Positions 12,701-26,500 of a stretch of DNA of 64,000 bases are shown here, piece after piece (the stretch's first letter is position 1; the number at the start of each line of letters is the position of its first letter). The notes under the pieces are model-generated. The model saw only the letters and a list, made by a program, of their open reading frames with translations, was not told the origin of the DNA and did no database searches. Position numbers and translations under genes: made by a program. This DNA is from Dromiciops gliroides (Eukaryota; Chordata; Mammalia; Microbiotheria; Microbiotheriidae). Where the stretch lies: assembly GCF_019393635.1 (NCBI RefSeq), contig NC_057861.1:153777544-153841543 (forward strand), given 5' to 3'.

Positions 12701-15700
12701 TAGAGCTAGGGGGCAGCTAGGTGGTACAGTGGATAGAGCACCGGCCCTGGAGTCAGGAGTACCTGAGTTCAAATCCGGCCTCAGACACTTAACACTTACT
12801 AGCTGTGTGACCCTGGGCTAGTCACTTAACCGCAATTGCCTCATTTAAAAAAAGAAAAAAAAGAATTTAGAGCTAGCAGGGACTTTAAAAGTCATCTAGT
12901 CCAATCTCTTCAATTTATAGGTTCAGAGAAGTTGTGTAACTTGAATAAGATCATACAAGGTATTAACTGGCAGTCAGAATTTGAATCCAGGGCCTCTAAC
13001 TTCAAATCTTGTACTCTCTCCATCACACAGTAGAACCATCTTTCCCACAGTATAAAGGAGTTCTTTGTCTTGTTTTTGTTGTGATTTTAAAACATTTCTA
13101 TATAACATATATTAAGTACCTATTGACCTAGAAAAAATATTCAGAAGGACGTGGAATGTTGATTACAAAAGTATTACCTGAGACAGATAGATGGGACTTT
13201 TCCAAAACCCTACATCTTAAAAAAATGTTTGATGGTGTGTAATTTAAGATTCTAAATGTGGATTCTAATGTGTTCCCCCAGTTTGGGGGAAACTGACTAA
13301 AAATCACTGATAAAACGAGTTTAGGTTTTTAAGGGTTTATTGGAAAATAGAAAGAAAAAGATTGAGAACAGAATTCTAACAGTCTGGCATTCCTATCTTT
13401 CCTCAAATCTCCTGTGAAGTCCTCTGCCGCCACCACCATCAAGTCCGGAAGCCAAAAAGGGCCCGCGCTCTCTGCGCAGGCTCCCTTTCCTCCTTCCTGT
13501 CTCCTCCCAGACCATAGGAGGCTCCTCCAGTTGATTGGCTGGTAGACTTGATAGACAGCACCCATGAGCAAGCGTCATTTCCTGACGCCAAGGAAAAGCC
13601 ACAATGCCTCTGAGGCATTTTCCTCATGGTGGAGCTCTCCACAGCAAGTCTCCAGTAGGTGGCGTCATTCCAATCATTACAATGGGATTTATGATTCTTA
13701 TTGAGACAGAGTCAAGATACAACCTAGGTTCTAGTCTTATTCAGCTAAATGCATAAATACTTGTTTGACTGATTGAATTCCAGTCATCTCAGAGGAAAGA
13801 GAACTTTGAAGTAATATAGGTTCTTTTCTGGGAATCTCAGATCTTATTTGGTAGCAAATTGCCTGAGAAAATTTAGGAGCTCTAGGATTTATTTTCTTGA
13901 ACTGTTGTATGATCAACTTAGTTTAGTTTAGTGGTTGTAACTTATAAAGCAACATAGCGCACTTCATAATTTGTAACTACCCTAGGCAGGCTTGAGAACT
14001 ACAGTTGTAATTTTATAGTTGTTCTCTAGCCTAAAAGCCAAGAGGCAAGATGCATTCTATAAATAAATCTGTGCGTGCATGTATACACACATATAAATGT
14101 AAATAAACACACACATGTAAGTCCTGAAAAAGTTATCTGCAAATTGAATTTTAACTTAAGATCCTGTTTTCTTGTTATCATTATGAAGTAGCCATATTTA
14201 TTATATTGTATTTCTGTATAAGTTTTATCTCCAGTACACTTCTTTTTAGTATAAAATGGTGATTGCCCTTCCTTACTTAAATCCAATTCACTGCAAGTCA
14301 TTACATCACCCTGATGTCATGGTCCTCTTTGAGAACTAAGGACAAACAACAAAATAGTGATTATTTCAACTTGTCCTTTAAGACTCAACTAAAATCCCAT
14401 TCTACAGGAAGCCTTTCCCAACTCCTCTTAATTCTGTAACTTTCCCTTGATTATTTATTTCCTATTTATCCTGCATGTAGCTAGTGTGAAAATATTTGCT
14501 TGTTGTTTCCCATTAGATTTTTGTTTTTGTTTTGTTTTTCCCCATTAGATTTTAAGCTTCCTGAGGGCAAGGACTGTGTTTTGTCTCTGTTTATCTTTAG
14601 CATTCAGCACAGTGCCTGGCTCATAGTAAACACTTAACAACTATTTTATCACTGACTGTCACATAGAAGACCAGGATTTGATTCTCTGATAGGGAGATAC
14701 AAATGTTTTTAGATAGGTAGCTTAGTATGGTAAAATAGTTTCTGGGTTTGGACTCAGAGGACTTGGATTTGAATCCAGATTCTACTACTTGCTGTTTTTA
14801 TGTTCTTAAAGTCATTTAACCTCTCTGGGCCTCAGTTTCCTCATCTGTAAAATGAGGGAGTTGGAATGCCCCTTAAAACTCTAAATCTACATGTGTCACA
14901 TCTATTTTTACCCCTAGATCAATGAATCAACAAACGTTTATTAGGTTCCTGCACTGTGCTAAATGCTGGGGATATAAATACAAAAAAGACAGACAGTTCC
15001 TGCCCCCCTTTAGGAGCCTACAGTTTAACAGGGGAAGATAACACCCAAAAGGAAGCTGGGGAAAGAATTGGGGGAGGGGGCGCAGGGGAAAATAGTGGTA
15101 AAAATCCCAGAGTAAGGGGCAGCTAGATGGCGCAGTGGATAGAGCACCGGCCCTGGATTCAGGAGTACCTGAGTTCAAATCTGGCCTCAGACACTTAACA
15201 CTTACTAGCTGTGTGACCCTGGGCAAGTCACTTAACCCCAATGCCCCGCAAAAAAAAAAAAAAAAAAATCCCAGAGTAATACAGCCAAGTAAGAAATGAG
15301 ATGTCCTGACCTGAGATTCATCCTTAAGTGAAGGTTTTGGAGTTCATGGCTCCACCCTCCAATCTGAGGTATAAGACGGTGGTGATGAGGTTGAGTTTTG
15401 AGGCTAATGAGATCTTGGAGGATGATAAAGTTTTTACAGTAATGAGTTTCCTGGGGCATGGTGAAAAATTCAGTTCAATTCATTCAACATTTAACCATGC
15501 TAGGCACTGTGCTTAGAGCTGGAGAAACAAATACAAAGAAATAAGACAGTCCCTTGAATTCAAGGGGCTTACAGTCTAGTGGGGAAAGACAAAACCAGAA
15601 GGCTGCTAGAAAGCAAGAGCAGAGTGAGGGGAAATTTGACTCCCGAGAATCTTTTTCTTTGGAGTTGAAACCAAACAGAGCTGCAGATGAAGAGTGAACT

Positions 15701-18700
15701 GAGAAGTCCCAGAGTAGCACAACCTGGTGAGAAATAAGGTGGGGTGTTAGGTGAGCTAACAAAAGATGACATTTTAATAGTTTTGAAAGGCAATTAGCAG
15801 GATTCATGACTGATTCAATAATGGAGTGGTTGCTAAGCAATTATCAACATTAATAGAATTTGATCATTATATACTGGATCAGTGTTAAACCTTAAATGCT
15901 TTCACATACTCTAACTTGCTTAACTTATAGACTTTTTTTTAATATGTTGTGAGCTTTTTGATGGCAAGAACCACGCTTTCCTTATTTTTGTATTTCCCCC
16001 CGACATCTGGAACAGCACATTGCCTCTCTATGTTTACTCATTGTATGAATGGATGTATGTGTGTGTGTGTGTGTTCTTACTATATATGTTTTGTTTATTG
16101 CAGATTGTAAGCTCCTTGGGCAGTTTAACTTTTAAACTTTAGTAGCTTAGGTTGCATGCATCCTATCAAGACATGATAGAAATAAATTGTAAACAGCACG
16201 TAAGGACAAACTGAAGTTTGAACTGAAGTGTAAATAGCACTAAGGACAAAGTGAAACCTCCTCACAGCTCAATTTAGAGAAGCCTAAGGACTCTTATATA
16301 CCTGCATAGCCCTAGTAGCTTTTTTTGCTGCAGGTTTTAAAATAATTCATTTAGTACTTGATAGAAAGAATACTTCCTATATATATACATGTGTATCACA
16401 CCAAGTTGGTAGGAGGGCACATTGCTAGATATAATATAAAACTGAAATTGAAAATGCTCCCTGTTCTCAAGGGACATATATTCTTTTTAAGTTAAAGATA
16501 ATTCACAGCAGGCATCTTTGAGCTCAAAAATAGGAGAAGGGATTTACGTAGTTAAAAAAAAACCATACAGGTTTTGTTACTTTTATTCTGGGAAGAAAAG
16601 TACAGGGTATTGGGATGGTGGGAGGCTGCAGAAATGGTGACAGAATGGGGAAAGAAAACATAGGCAAAGATACCAAGATAGAAAGAAGGGCAAGAAGAAA
16701 TCCAAGGGGCAAAGTAAGGAGGAAACAAATGGGTAAAAAGGCAGCTCATTTGTGTGATGCCAGCTAGATTGGTTTAGTAGTTTTCCTTAATGCTCTTTGA
16801 CCATTTCCTCTTTTAGTCCAAACTTGTATCTTCTTGGAGGAAGTATTTCTGTTTTACATAGCATTTATCACATCTTCGTATGCAAAAATGCTTATTGGTG
16901 CTTTTTACACAGTGTTCTTAGCGACCATGTCCCTGTAGAAGTACAGCCATCTTATTGTTTAGTCATATTATCAAACTAGCAGAAACTCAAATTGTATATT
17001 ATTTTAATATAATTCACTTGTTCTTACAGTTTTTATCCTCCCATTGATGAACCTGCTATTAATAATGAAAATCTGGACCTATCAAGGCGTAAGGAAAGAA
17101 AACAAATATTCACTGGGAAAACCTTTATATTTTTAAATGCTAAACAGGTAATACCAGTGAACTTTTGGGAGGGAGAGGGAAAAGAGGTCTGGCCCTTTGA
17201 TTTTAATGGCTAGGAAGCTTCTTCTACTGGTTGGTGATTGTCTTTCATTTTCGAAGAGGACCAAAATGACATCGCTATGTTAGAGTCAAGTTACAATGTG
17301 TCCGACGGGCTGATCAGATCAATATAAACTCAGAATATGCTACCACTAGTCAGGCACAAATAATCTACATGAACATTTAGGTTGGATTCTCTAAATTTGC
17401 ACATCTTGTGTTTCTTTTGAGCTGTTTTGCAACTTACAGTCTTATGAGACTTATATGAGACATTAAGAAATTAGATTATCTTAACACATTAAGGGTTTTA
17501 TGCAGACAGCCTGTGTCAGAGGCAGGACTAGAACCATGATGTTACTGACCCAGAGGCCATATAATAGTATCTCCCATCCTATGTTGACTCTACCTGTTAG
17601 CTAACCTTCCTTTTTAGGGGAATAGAAACACACAGAGTATAACTCATCTCCATGTATCAGCAATAGTGACAATTTTTATGCATGTCATGTGTGAATTTGG
17701 CATTTTAAAAGACTTACTAAGGATTGATTTTGGCCCCATCAGTAGGTAGAGCTTTTGGTAATCAGTAGTGCTGTTCCATTTTGAGCCTCTGCACAATATA
17801 ATCATTTATTAATATCTGGTTTTTGAACAGGCTATATAAAAGAAAAGTATTGACAATGGGAGCTGCATAGAAAAGGGAAAAAAAGAACTTTACTAGGTGT
17901 CAGGAAACTTGAGTTCTCATCATCTCAGTTACTAAGGCAAGTCACTGAAACTCTTTGTGCCTTATTTTTCTCATCTATAAAATAGGGATGAAATAACATT
18001 TAGCTAATGAGATGTACAGCTGGTAGGCACCCAGTAAATATTTATTTTTATGAGTCATTAGTTGTACCTACTTTAAAAGGTTATTGGGAGATCAAATTGG
18101 ATAATGGATATTAATGTGCTTAGTATAATAAAATTCTATACCAATGTAAGATAGTACTTAACTCTAAGGGAGTTTCTCTAATTTTTTTGTTTGGATTGTC
18201 ATTAAGGGTTTTAGCCACTCAAGTTCTACAAGAATTATAATTATAGTTTGGGGCACTGAAACAGTCTCCTAGGGAGAAGTTTTTTTCCTTTTTTCTTTTT
18301 GATATAAACCTGTGATTCTGTTGCAGCAGAAGCTCTCTTCACCAGTGCAGATATGTAAATCTGAGAGTTGCCTGGAACACTGAGAGGTTAAATGACTTAC
18401 CTATGGTTACATGGCTAGAAAGTATCAAAGAAAAGACTTTAAGCACTTATAGGCTGCTAAGACCAGCCTTTAAACCAGTAGGCTATGTTGTGCATTAGAG
18501 GAGCCATATTGTTTTCTATTGGCCATAATGTTCTTGGTGAGAGCTATGAGAGTAATGTGTACGCTAAAGTAAAATATAAATGCAACAGAAGGTACCTTTA
18601 TCAAGTTTTGAGTTAAGTAACATGTTATAGTCACATCAATTGAACAGTAGCTGTCAGATTAGTACTGGCCACATTTCTTAAAAAGAGAGGCACAAAGATT

Positions 18701-20501
18701 CCCTATTAGATTGCCATTTTTTTAATGCCAAAATAGACATTTTGGTATAAGTAATGTAAGAATATTCAACAGGAATCAATTACAATCAGCTTTTTTTTTT
18801 TTTCTCAAAAAATATAAATTTCAGCATAAGAAATTGAGTCCAGCAATTCTTCTTGGAGGTGGAGAAGCTAAATTGGCAACAGAGGAAGATAAAGAAGCTA
18901 CTACTTCTTTTTTAACTCCTGGAACATGTATTGTTGACGCAGGATTAACAAATTCACAGGTTTTAGTAACTGATTCTGTGAGAAAATGGATTCATTCAAT
19001 TATGGATATGCTTCAAAGGTATAAAATTGCTCTTTGGTAATAGAACAGTAGATATGTGCAAGGTCATTGCAGTCTTGCTCCATTTCTCAACAAAATTATA
19101 GAAAGAAACATGAGGTACAATGAAGAGATTCATAAAACTAGCAATTTAAGCAGTTAGTATGCTAAAATTGGCACATTTTAATGTCAGGCATTTTTTCTTT
19201 TGTGCTGTAATGTTCTTTATCTCTGGCATTAATCCATAAGTCAGATGAATTTTAGAGGAATTTTACTTTTTAAGTTTTAGGGTGGAATGTATAATAATTG
19301 GGGAGAGTTACTCTGTTGAACGCCCCAAGTTGGAGGCAACATTTCACCTGAATCTCCTTACAATTAAAGTAAATTTGCTTCTCAGTTGTCATCACCATTG
19401 GGAAAAAAAATTCTTAACTAATAATACATAGGCAGAAATGAGAAGCATGATGAGCAATGAAGTTGATATCTTGAAAATGTGTCTGTCATCACTATGGGGA
19501 AAAATAAGTCGCACACAGTGGGTAGTTAGTAAATGCTGGAGACTGTGTGGGAGAGGAGCCCTATCAGAATGTGAGCAGGATCACCCATGATAAATCACTC
19601 CTAGGTAATGCTCTAAGTTTTAGAAAGCCTTCTGCTAATAACTACCTGAGGTAGTACAGATATAAATTCCCATTTTGTCAAATGAGGCAGTTGAAGTTTA
19701 GAGAGATCAAGTGACTTCCATAGTCTTTCAGCTTAGTTAAAGTCACTGATAATTTTAGAATGTCACTACTACTATTAAAATCTCTTATCTTTACTAGCCA
19801 GCGTCTTAGAGCCATCCCTGAAGCAGAAATTGGATTAGCAGTCATTTTCATGTCCACAGAGACTTATTGCAATCCTGTTGCAGGTAATTGAAACACTTTA
19901 TTTTTTTTATCTTGTTTGTGAAGTAAATTTATTTGACTTTGATACATTACTCCTCTACTTGTGAGAGTAAGATGATTTGGCCTTCCTGCATTTTTGGTTT
20001 TTTGTTGTTGTTTGTTTTTCTGTTTTGTTTTGTTTTTTTTTTTAAGATAGCATAGAACTATATTACTAGTGGGTCAGAGGCTTTTTTACAAACTCATCTT
20101 GCAACTCTTTGTACTGTCCTCTTATACTGCTTCCCAAGGCAGTCAATTCTAGTTTTGGACAGGAAGCATTTTATTTATTTGTCTGCAACTTGTACTTATT
20201 GATCTTAGTGTTGCCCATAGGTCCTAACTAGAACAAGTCCTTTTCTGTATGACAGCCTTTAAATATTTGATGATAGCTTTCCCTTGGATGTTCTCTTTTC
20301 TTTCAGTTTATCTTTATGTAGTATGATCTCATCCCTTCTGAAGGTGCTTCACCTTTTCAGTAGCATTACTAGTATCTCATGCCTAGAATGGAACACAGTA
20401 TTTCAAATGTGGTCTGACCACAGAAAAGTATACCACTGCTATCACCTACCTTGCACTAGACACTACTTAATGCAGCTTAGAAAGTTTAATTTTTCTTAAA
20501 T

Positions 20502-20585
<84 letters not shown>

Positions 20586-23500
20586 TTCTTTCTTTCTTTC
20601 TTGTTAAGTGACTTGCCCAGGGTCACACAGCTAGTAAGTATCAAGTGTCTGCGGTCAGATTTGAACTCAGGTCCTCCTGACTCCAGGGCCGGTGCTCTAT
20701 CCATTTCGCCACCTAGCTTGCCCCCCAACCCTCCATTTTCTCTTTGTGCCTCTTCCTCCTCTTTTGTCCATTGCAACCCAGCAAATACTATTCATTCAAA
20801 TGCAAATGTAATACATCATCAAAGAATACCAGGGTAGACACTATAAGTATAATCTAACATTAGCTTTATATATATAGATTTAAAACACTAAACAACCCCT
20901 TCTACATGTTGCTGCTTCTTATTTCTTCTGTTCTCAAGTTCTTCCCATGGGCCTTGACCCTCAAAGATACTGTTGCTCTGGGTAATCTGGTCTGTTTCCA
21001 TCTTCCAATTCCAAATTAGTCTTCTTCCTATATCAGCCCCTTCCTGTTTGAGCTTCAGTAATATCCCACTTGGTTTTGGTAGAAACTCTCTTGTCTTTTC
21101 AGTTACTTCTATTACCAACTCAATTCAATGTTCATCTGGCAATATTTCTAAATAAAATTACCATATCATCATTTAGATTTTTAAGCTGAAAATTAGAAAT
21201 TAATATGAAAAATAATTTTAATTGCTACTTCTAAAAATATGAGTATTCTTTCAAAAAACAAAATTCCTATCTCTCAGGTTTTGCAGTAAAATCATTAATG
21301 CATTATAGCCTAACCCTACTGTAAAGCCACAAAACTGCTTCATTTGGGGAGTCATCCATTTTTTTTTTAATTTTTTTTTTTTGGCTGGGCAATGGGGGTT
21401 AAGTGACTTGCCCAGGGTCACACAGCTAGTAAGTCAAGTGTCTGAGGCCGGATTTGAACTCAGGTACTCCTGAATCCAAGGCCGGTTCTTTATCCACTGC
21501 GCCACCTAGCCGCCCCATGAGTCATCCATTTTATAACATTGTTCTTGTGAAAAAAAACTAAGCTGGGGCAGCTAGGTGGCGCAGTGTATGGAGCACCAGC
21601 CCTGGAGTCAGAAGGACCTGAGTTCAAATCTGGCCTCAGACACTTGACTGTGTAACACACTAACTGTGTGACCCCTGGGCAAGTCACTTAACCCCAATTG
21701 CCTCACCAAAATAAAAAAGAGAGAGGAAATGGGAAAAACTTATTGGGGGGCTGGGGGGAAGACAAAAAGAAAAGAAAAGAACTAAGCTTGAATGCTACCT
21801 GTGATGTGACTTCAAAGAATTTAGAACTAGGTGGGGGTCTTAGATAATCTGATTATGCCTCTTCATTTTACAAATAAGGAAACTCAGGGCCAGACGTGAG
21901 AAATGACTTGCCCAAGGCCTCACTGCTAATAAGAGCAGAGTTGGAATTCTAACCATGGCCTCTGACTAAACCCAGACCACTTCCAACCAAGAAACAAGTT
22001 AACTATGTTAAGCATATTATTACTAGAGTGACCTAAGTACTGATTTGTTTTTAAGTAATTTGATTAAAATAAATCCATTCTTATTACCAACCAGTAAGAA
22101 ACATAACCAGCATTACTAGCCTAGTCACTTGTTTGTACGTGCAGTATTAATCCCATGTGGGTAGATATAAGTGTATGTTGACAGTCAGCTTATTACCATG
22201 AGGTATGAGGTTACAATTTAGAGGTATTCATTATTCTATTTCTTTTCATGTGTAATTTATAGGATTGACTCCAACTCCAAGGCCAAATCTTTCTCAGAAT
22301 ATAATGGTAAATGAAACCTTAATGCCAGGTGCCACAATGAATATCACAGCATGTATACCTGACACAGAATCAGAATATGCAGATACTTGGTAAAGTTTCT
22401 TTGTAAATATACTGAATTTTTTTATCTTTTTCTGAGTTGTTTTATTAATAAATTAATAGCATATACAGGAGTTTTCTAACACTGGGAATAATTAAGTTGC
22501 TAATACTTTGAGACCATCTTACTGCTATATAAATATTCTAATCACCTTTAGTTTCCTAGTAACTTTGTCTCTCAGAAAATAAACTTGAGGACAAACAGAT
22601 CAAGAGAAAATTATTTCATTGAGGCTACAAAGTTATAAAATTACTTTTTATGAATAGTGCATAGAATGTTTCTCTATAGACAATTTATATACATATATAG
22701 TGTTGAATATATTTATGTCACAAATTTATAACTACATTTTTATTTTGCAATTAATATTTTCTATATTATATACTAATGCATTTTATTTTGAAGTTTTCAG
22801 AAAAAGCAAATTTATGCTGAAGACCAGCTATGAAACTATAGTAATAGTCAAATTTTAATTCTCACTAGTTCATTTTCTTTCTGTTCAGTTTTACTTTAAT
22901 TTTTTCCTTTTATCAGTTGATTTGCTGTTTTGACAGACATTGATTTGACAGTCTTAGTATTTGGATGGAATAGTGTTTAAGACACTGTCTGAACTTTAAA
23001 AACCTGAGATAGAGAGGCAGCATGACATGGTAGATTGAAAACCATCCTTAGAGTCAGGGAAGCCAGGGTTCAGGGACTGCCTTTGACATACACTGTCTGC
23101 ATATTCTGGCAAGTCATTAATTTTTCAGTGCTGCAACTGAAAGATTAAAAGTTGCAGAGTAATTACTTATTTGCATTAGGAGAGGATTTTTCTCACTACA
23201 AATTCCCTAAACCAAGGTCACAGGTTTGCACCAAACCTTCCTCTCCCATCCCCAATTTAAATTTGTCTACATGGAAGTTTGTCAAATGGATTAATATTGG
23301 ATACTACCTTTTAAACCTAAAAAGCAATTCCTGTTAGCCAGTATATGTCTGACAAATACTAGTGGCATCTATTTCTGAAGAAAGTTATATATTATGATTA
23401 ACATATTTATTAAGTACCTGTTAGGCGTTCAGTCCTACAGAGTACATAGAAGGCTATACAGCAGAAATATATATAAGAAAATATATAAGAAATCTGTTTT

Positions 23501-26500
23501 TGAAAATTCCTATAAGAAATGACCTTTGCCATCAAAAAGCATAGGTGAAATAGCATAGTGCCATCCAGTGATGCTTAATTGATAACATCCTCCCAGATTG
23601 ACAAATTCTCTTTATTAGTGGATTGGTACCTGTTCAAAGCTTTTACAAATTTCTGGAGAAGTACACAATTCTATTTAAAGCTGATTTTCTCTGTATTGAG
23701 TTGCTTTCCATTAAACTCATCTTAATCTGGAATGTCTTTTTTGTTTCAGCATGGATTTAAGTGAAAATACACAAGGGATCGAAACTCCCCAAATGGAACA
23801 AAGATCCAAAGTGTTTTCACAAGAAATATTCACTGTGAAAGAGACTCCTAACACAAATTATGGTGTTAATTTAGGGACAAAGCCACTTAATCACACTACA
23901 GTAAAAACTCCAAAGAATCAACTTTCCCCAACTCATATTTCAAGCAGAAGGAAAGAACAGGCTTCTCAGCAACAACAGACTAACTCCATTAAAAACTATT
24001 TCCAGTCAGTTACAAAGAAAAGGTACATTTCCAATAATTCTACTTACATTTTGTGACAGCGTAATTATTTGCTTATTATCTGGCATAAATATGTTGATCT
24101 ATAGTATTTGATGTATTGTGCTTGCTCACCATTAAGATTTAAGATGTCTTTGCCTGCTACTTAACTAAAAAAATGAAACCATCCTATTTTCTCCCACCTC
24201 AGAGGAAGAAGTGCTTCTGTTTTTAAAGCTAACCTTTCCATTTGTGCTCTTGAAGCCATTCACTCTCATCTCTTCTCTAAGATGTTTTTACTTTATTTAT
24301 ACCCATTCTCCAGCAACTTTAGTCTCCCCCTCACCACTTGATTATCTTTTGCTTCTATCTACTATCTTTCCTTCTCTTCACAGTTAAATGAATGAACAAT
24401 CAATGACTATAATGAAGGTGCTATACCTTTAGATACCTCTCTACTAGTGGTCACTACTATTGAATGAATGCAAAAAAAATTAAGTGCTTACTATGTGCAA
24501 AGAACTGCTAAGGGTTGGGGAATTCAAATAAGACAATTCATGCTCTCAAGGAGTTCACATTCCAATGGGCACTATGCTGGTTCAGGACTGTCTCTGATGG
24601 TATCTGAAGGTAAATGGTGGTGGTGGTTTGACATGCTTCCTGTCTCTGTCTCAGGGTGCCTTGCTTCCTTCCAGGCTGACATACCTGTGGGTAACAGTTG
24701 GTTCCACAGGTGTTGCTTCCTCAGATGATGTATGTGAGGGCTAGGCTGAAAGCAGGACTGGTGGTCTTGTGGGGGGCGGGGGGTGCTGCTTTGCCCAGGA
24801 CTCATGTGCTTCTCTGCCTATTGATGGGGTTTGGTCAGCAGTTTTTGCTGGTAGTCATAAAGAAGGTAGACTCCCTTGCCACAGTGATTTCTTCTCTCCA
24901 TGATAGCTTTGCAAAGCCTGGGCTTTTCTTTAATAAGTCTATTTTGTCATTTCAAAGGGAGCAGGAAGAGTTGGCAATTCTGTTTTCCCCCACTATTGCC
25001 TCCAGACCCTTGCTCTGCTGTGATTAATCAAGCACTTCTTTTGATGTTCATGCCTTCAAATTATATCATCCTGCTCAGATTCTCATTTATTTATCTGTTA
25101 AACTCCAGGATAATACTTCTTCCTTTTTCAGTGCCTACTACACCTGTCTCATAGTCTTCCATCTTCCTTGAAATAAAATCCATCTTTTGATTATCCTCCT
25201 ATCCCATTGGCCTCCCAGTTCATCCACTGCTTCTATTAGCCATCTCCACTTTACCTCAGCCATCCATTTAAAAGGGTATGCAGCCACCTCACCATCAGCA
25301 AAAATAATTCTGATTCCAAGATCCAGTCCTTTCCCTGATGATAAAAACAAAATGAAAGCTATTTCCTGTGGTTGGAAGAGTCTTTTAAGAGATGTCGTAG
25401 AGGGAATTTTTGCTTTGAGGAGGGGGTTAGACAAAAACTCCCCAAAGGTTCTTCACACGAAAAGATACTACTTAAAAGGAAACACCTATGGATTATTTAC
25501 AGTGTATCCCTGACCTAAAAGAAGACACTTGGCATTGTGAATAAAGTGCTAAATATATAGTCAGACAGACTCAGGTTTATATTCTGCCTCACATACTTCA
25601 CCATCTTTGGCACAGTGAGCAAGTCACTTCACCTCTGGTGCTCAATTTCTTTATCCATAAAATGGAGGCAGTAATGCCTCTGATACCTACCTCTGGGTTG
25701 TGACACTCAAATTAGATATGGTATGTAAAACACTTGGAAAACTTTAATTCTTTAAATATACAAGGCAGTTTTTTAATGCTGTTTCACAGGCATTTTTCCC
25801 CATTATTCTATATCTGTCTTGTTTCTAAAAGCCCTTTGCCTATTCTTCTCACTATGACAGTACATTAGAGGTGTCTGCTTCTGTCTCTTTCTTCTGCTGG
25901 TTTCACTTTTTTAACCTTCTTGTTAGAAAAGAGAATGTGGCCTTGATACTGAGTTTCTACAGGATTAGTCAGTCCTATGTGGGGACCCATAATATGGTAT
26001 ATGAAAGATCTGTTGTAGTATGTATCTGAGTAACTGAATTAATTACCTACGCAGTTTCTCCCCTAAGTACAAAAATCTATTTTGCTATTAAAATGTTGTT
26101 CTTTAGCTATCAAATGAAGGTTGATATAAGACACAAATGCAAGGTTTCATTTTGTTTTTCTTTTTAACTCAGGGAAAGGGATGAAGAAGAACAAGAAGAG
26201 TCTGCATCCAAATCTGCGAGGGTAGAACTGTCTTGTTCTCTTTTAGATCAAACACAATCCAGTACTTCCTCAGCATGGAGAAACCAAGAACAGCACCAAT
26301 CCCAGAAAGTACCATGTACATTGGACAGAAAAACAGATGAAGCAGAGAGAAACGTTGATCCAAAACCTAATATAAACAATCTTGTTGGTGAACTTCTTAA
26401 ACCCAACCTGAGAAAAAGAAAAGAAATGGATGATTTAGCTGTGGAAAATGACGTGCTTGAACCCTTACATCAGGGGACAGAACAAGAACAAGAGGTTGAA

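Noticed and set aside
12710-12861. tRNA genes at the SINE copies
   Set aside because: The A- and B-box-like words (AGTGGATAGAGCA, GAGTTCAAATCC) are those of a tRNA-derived SINE; the copies are dispersed, tailed and flanked by target duplications.
13329-13642. Overlapping open frames in a GC-rich patch
   Set aside because: They lie wholly in a solo LTR and match no protein I know; GC-rich sequence simply lacks stops.
20494-20603. CRISPR-like or tandem coding repeat
   Set aside because: A plain tetranucleotide microsatellite in a vertebrate intron.
24575-25030. Possible extra exon or retrogene in NBN intron 10
   Set aside because: Short frames exist on both strands, but I see no homology, no matching splice phase and no tail.
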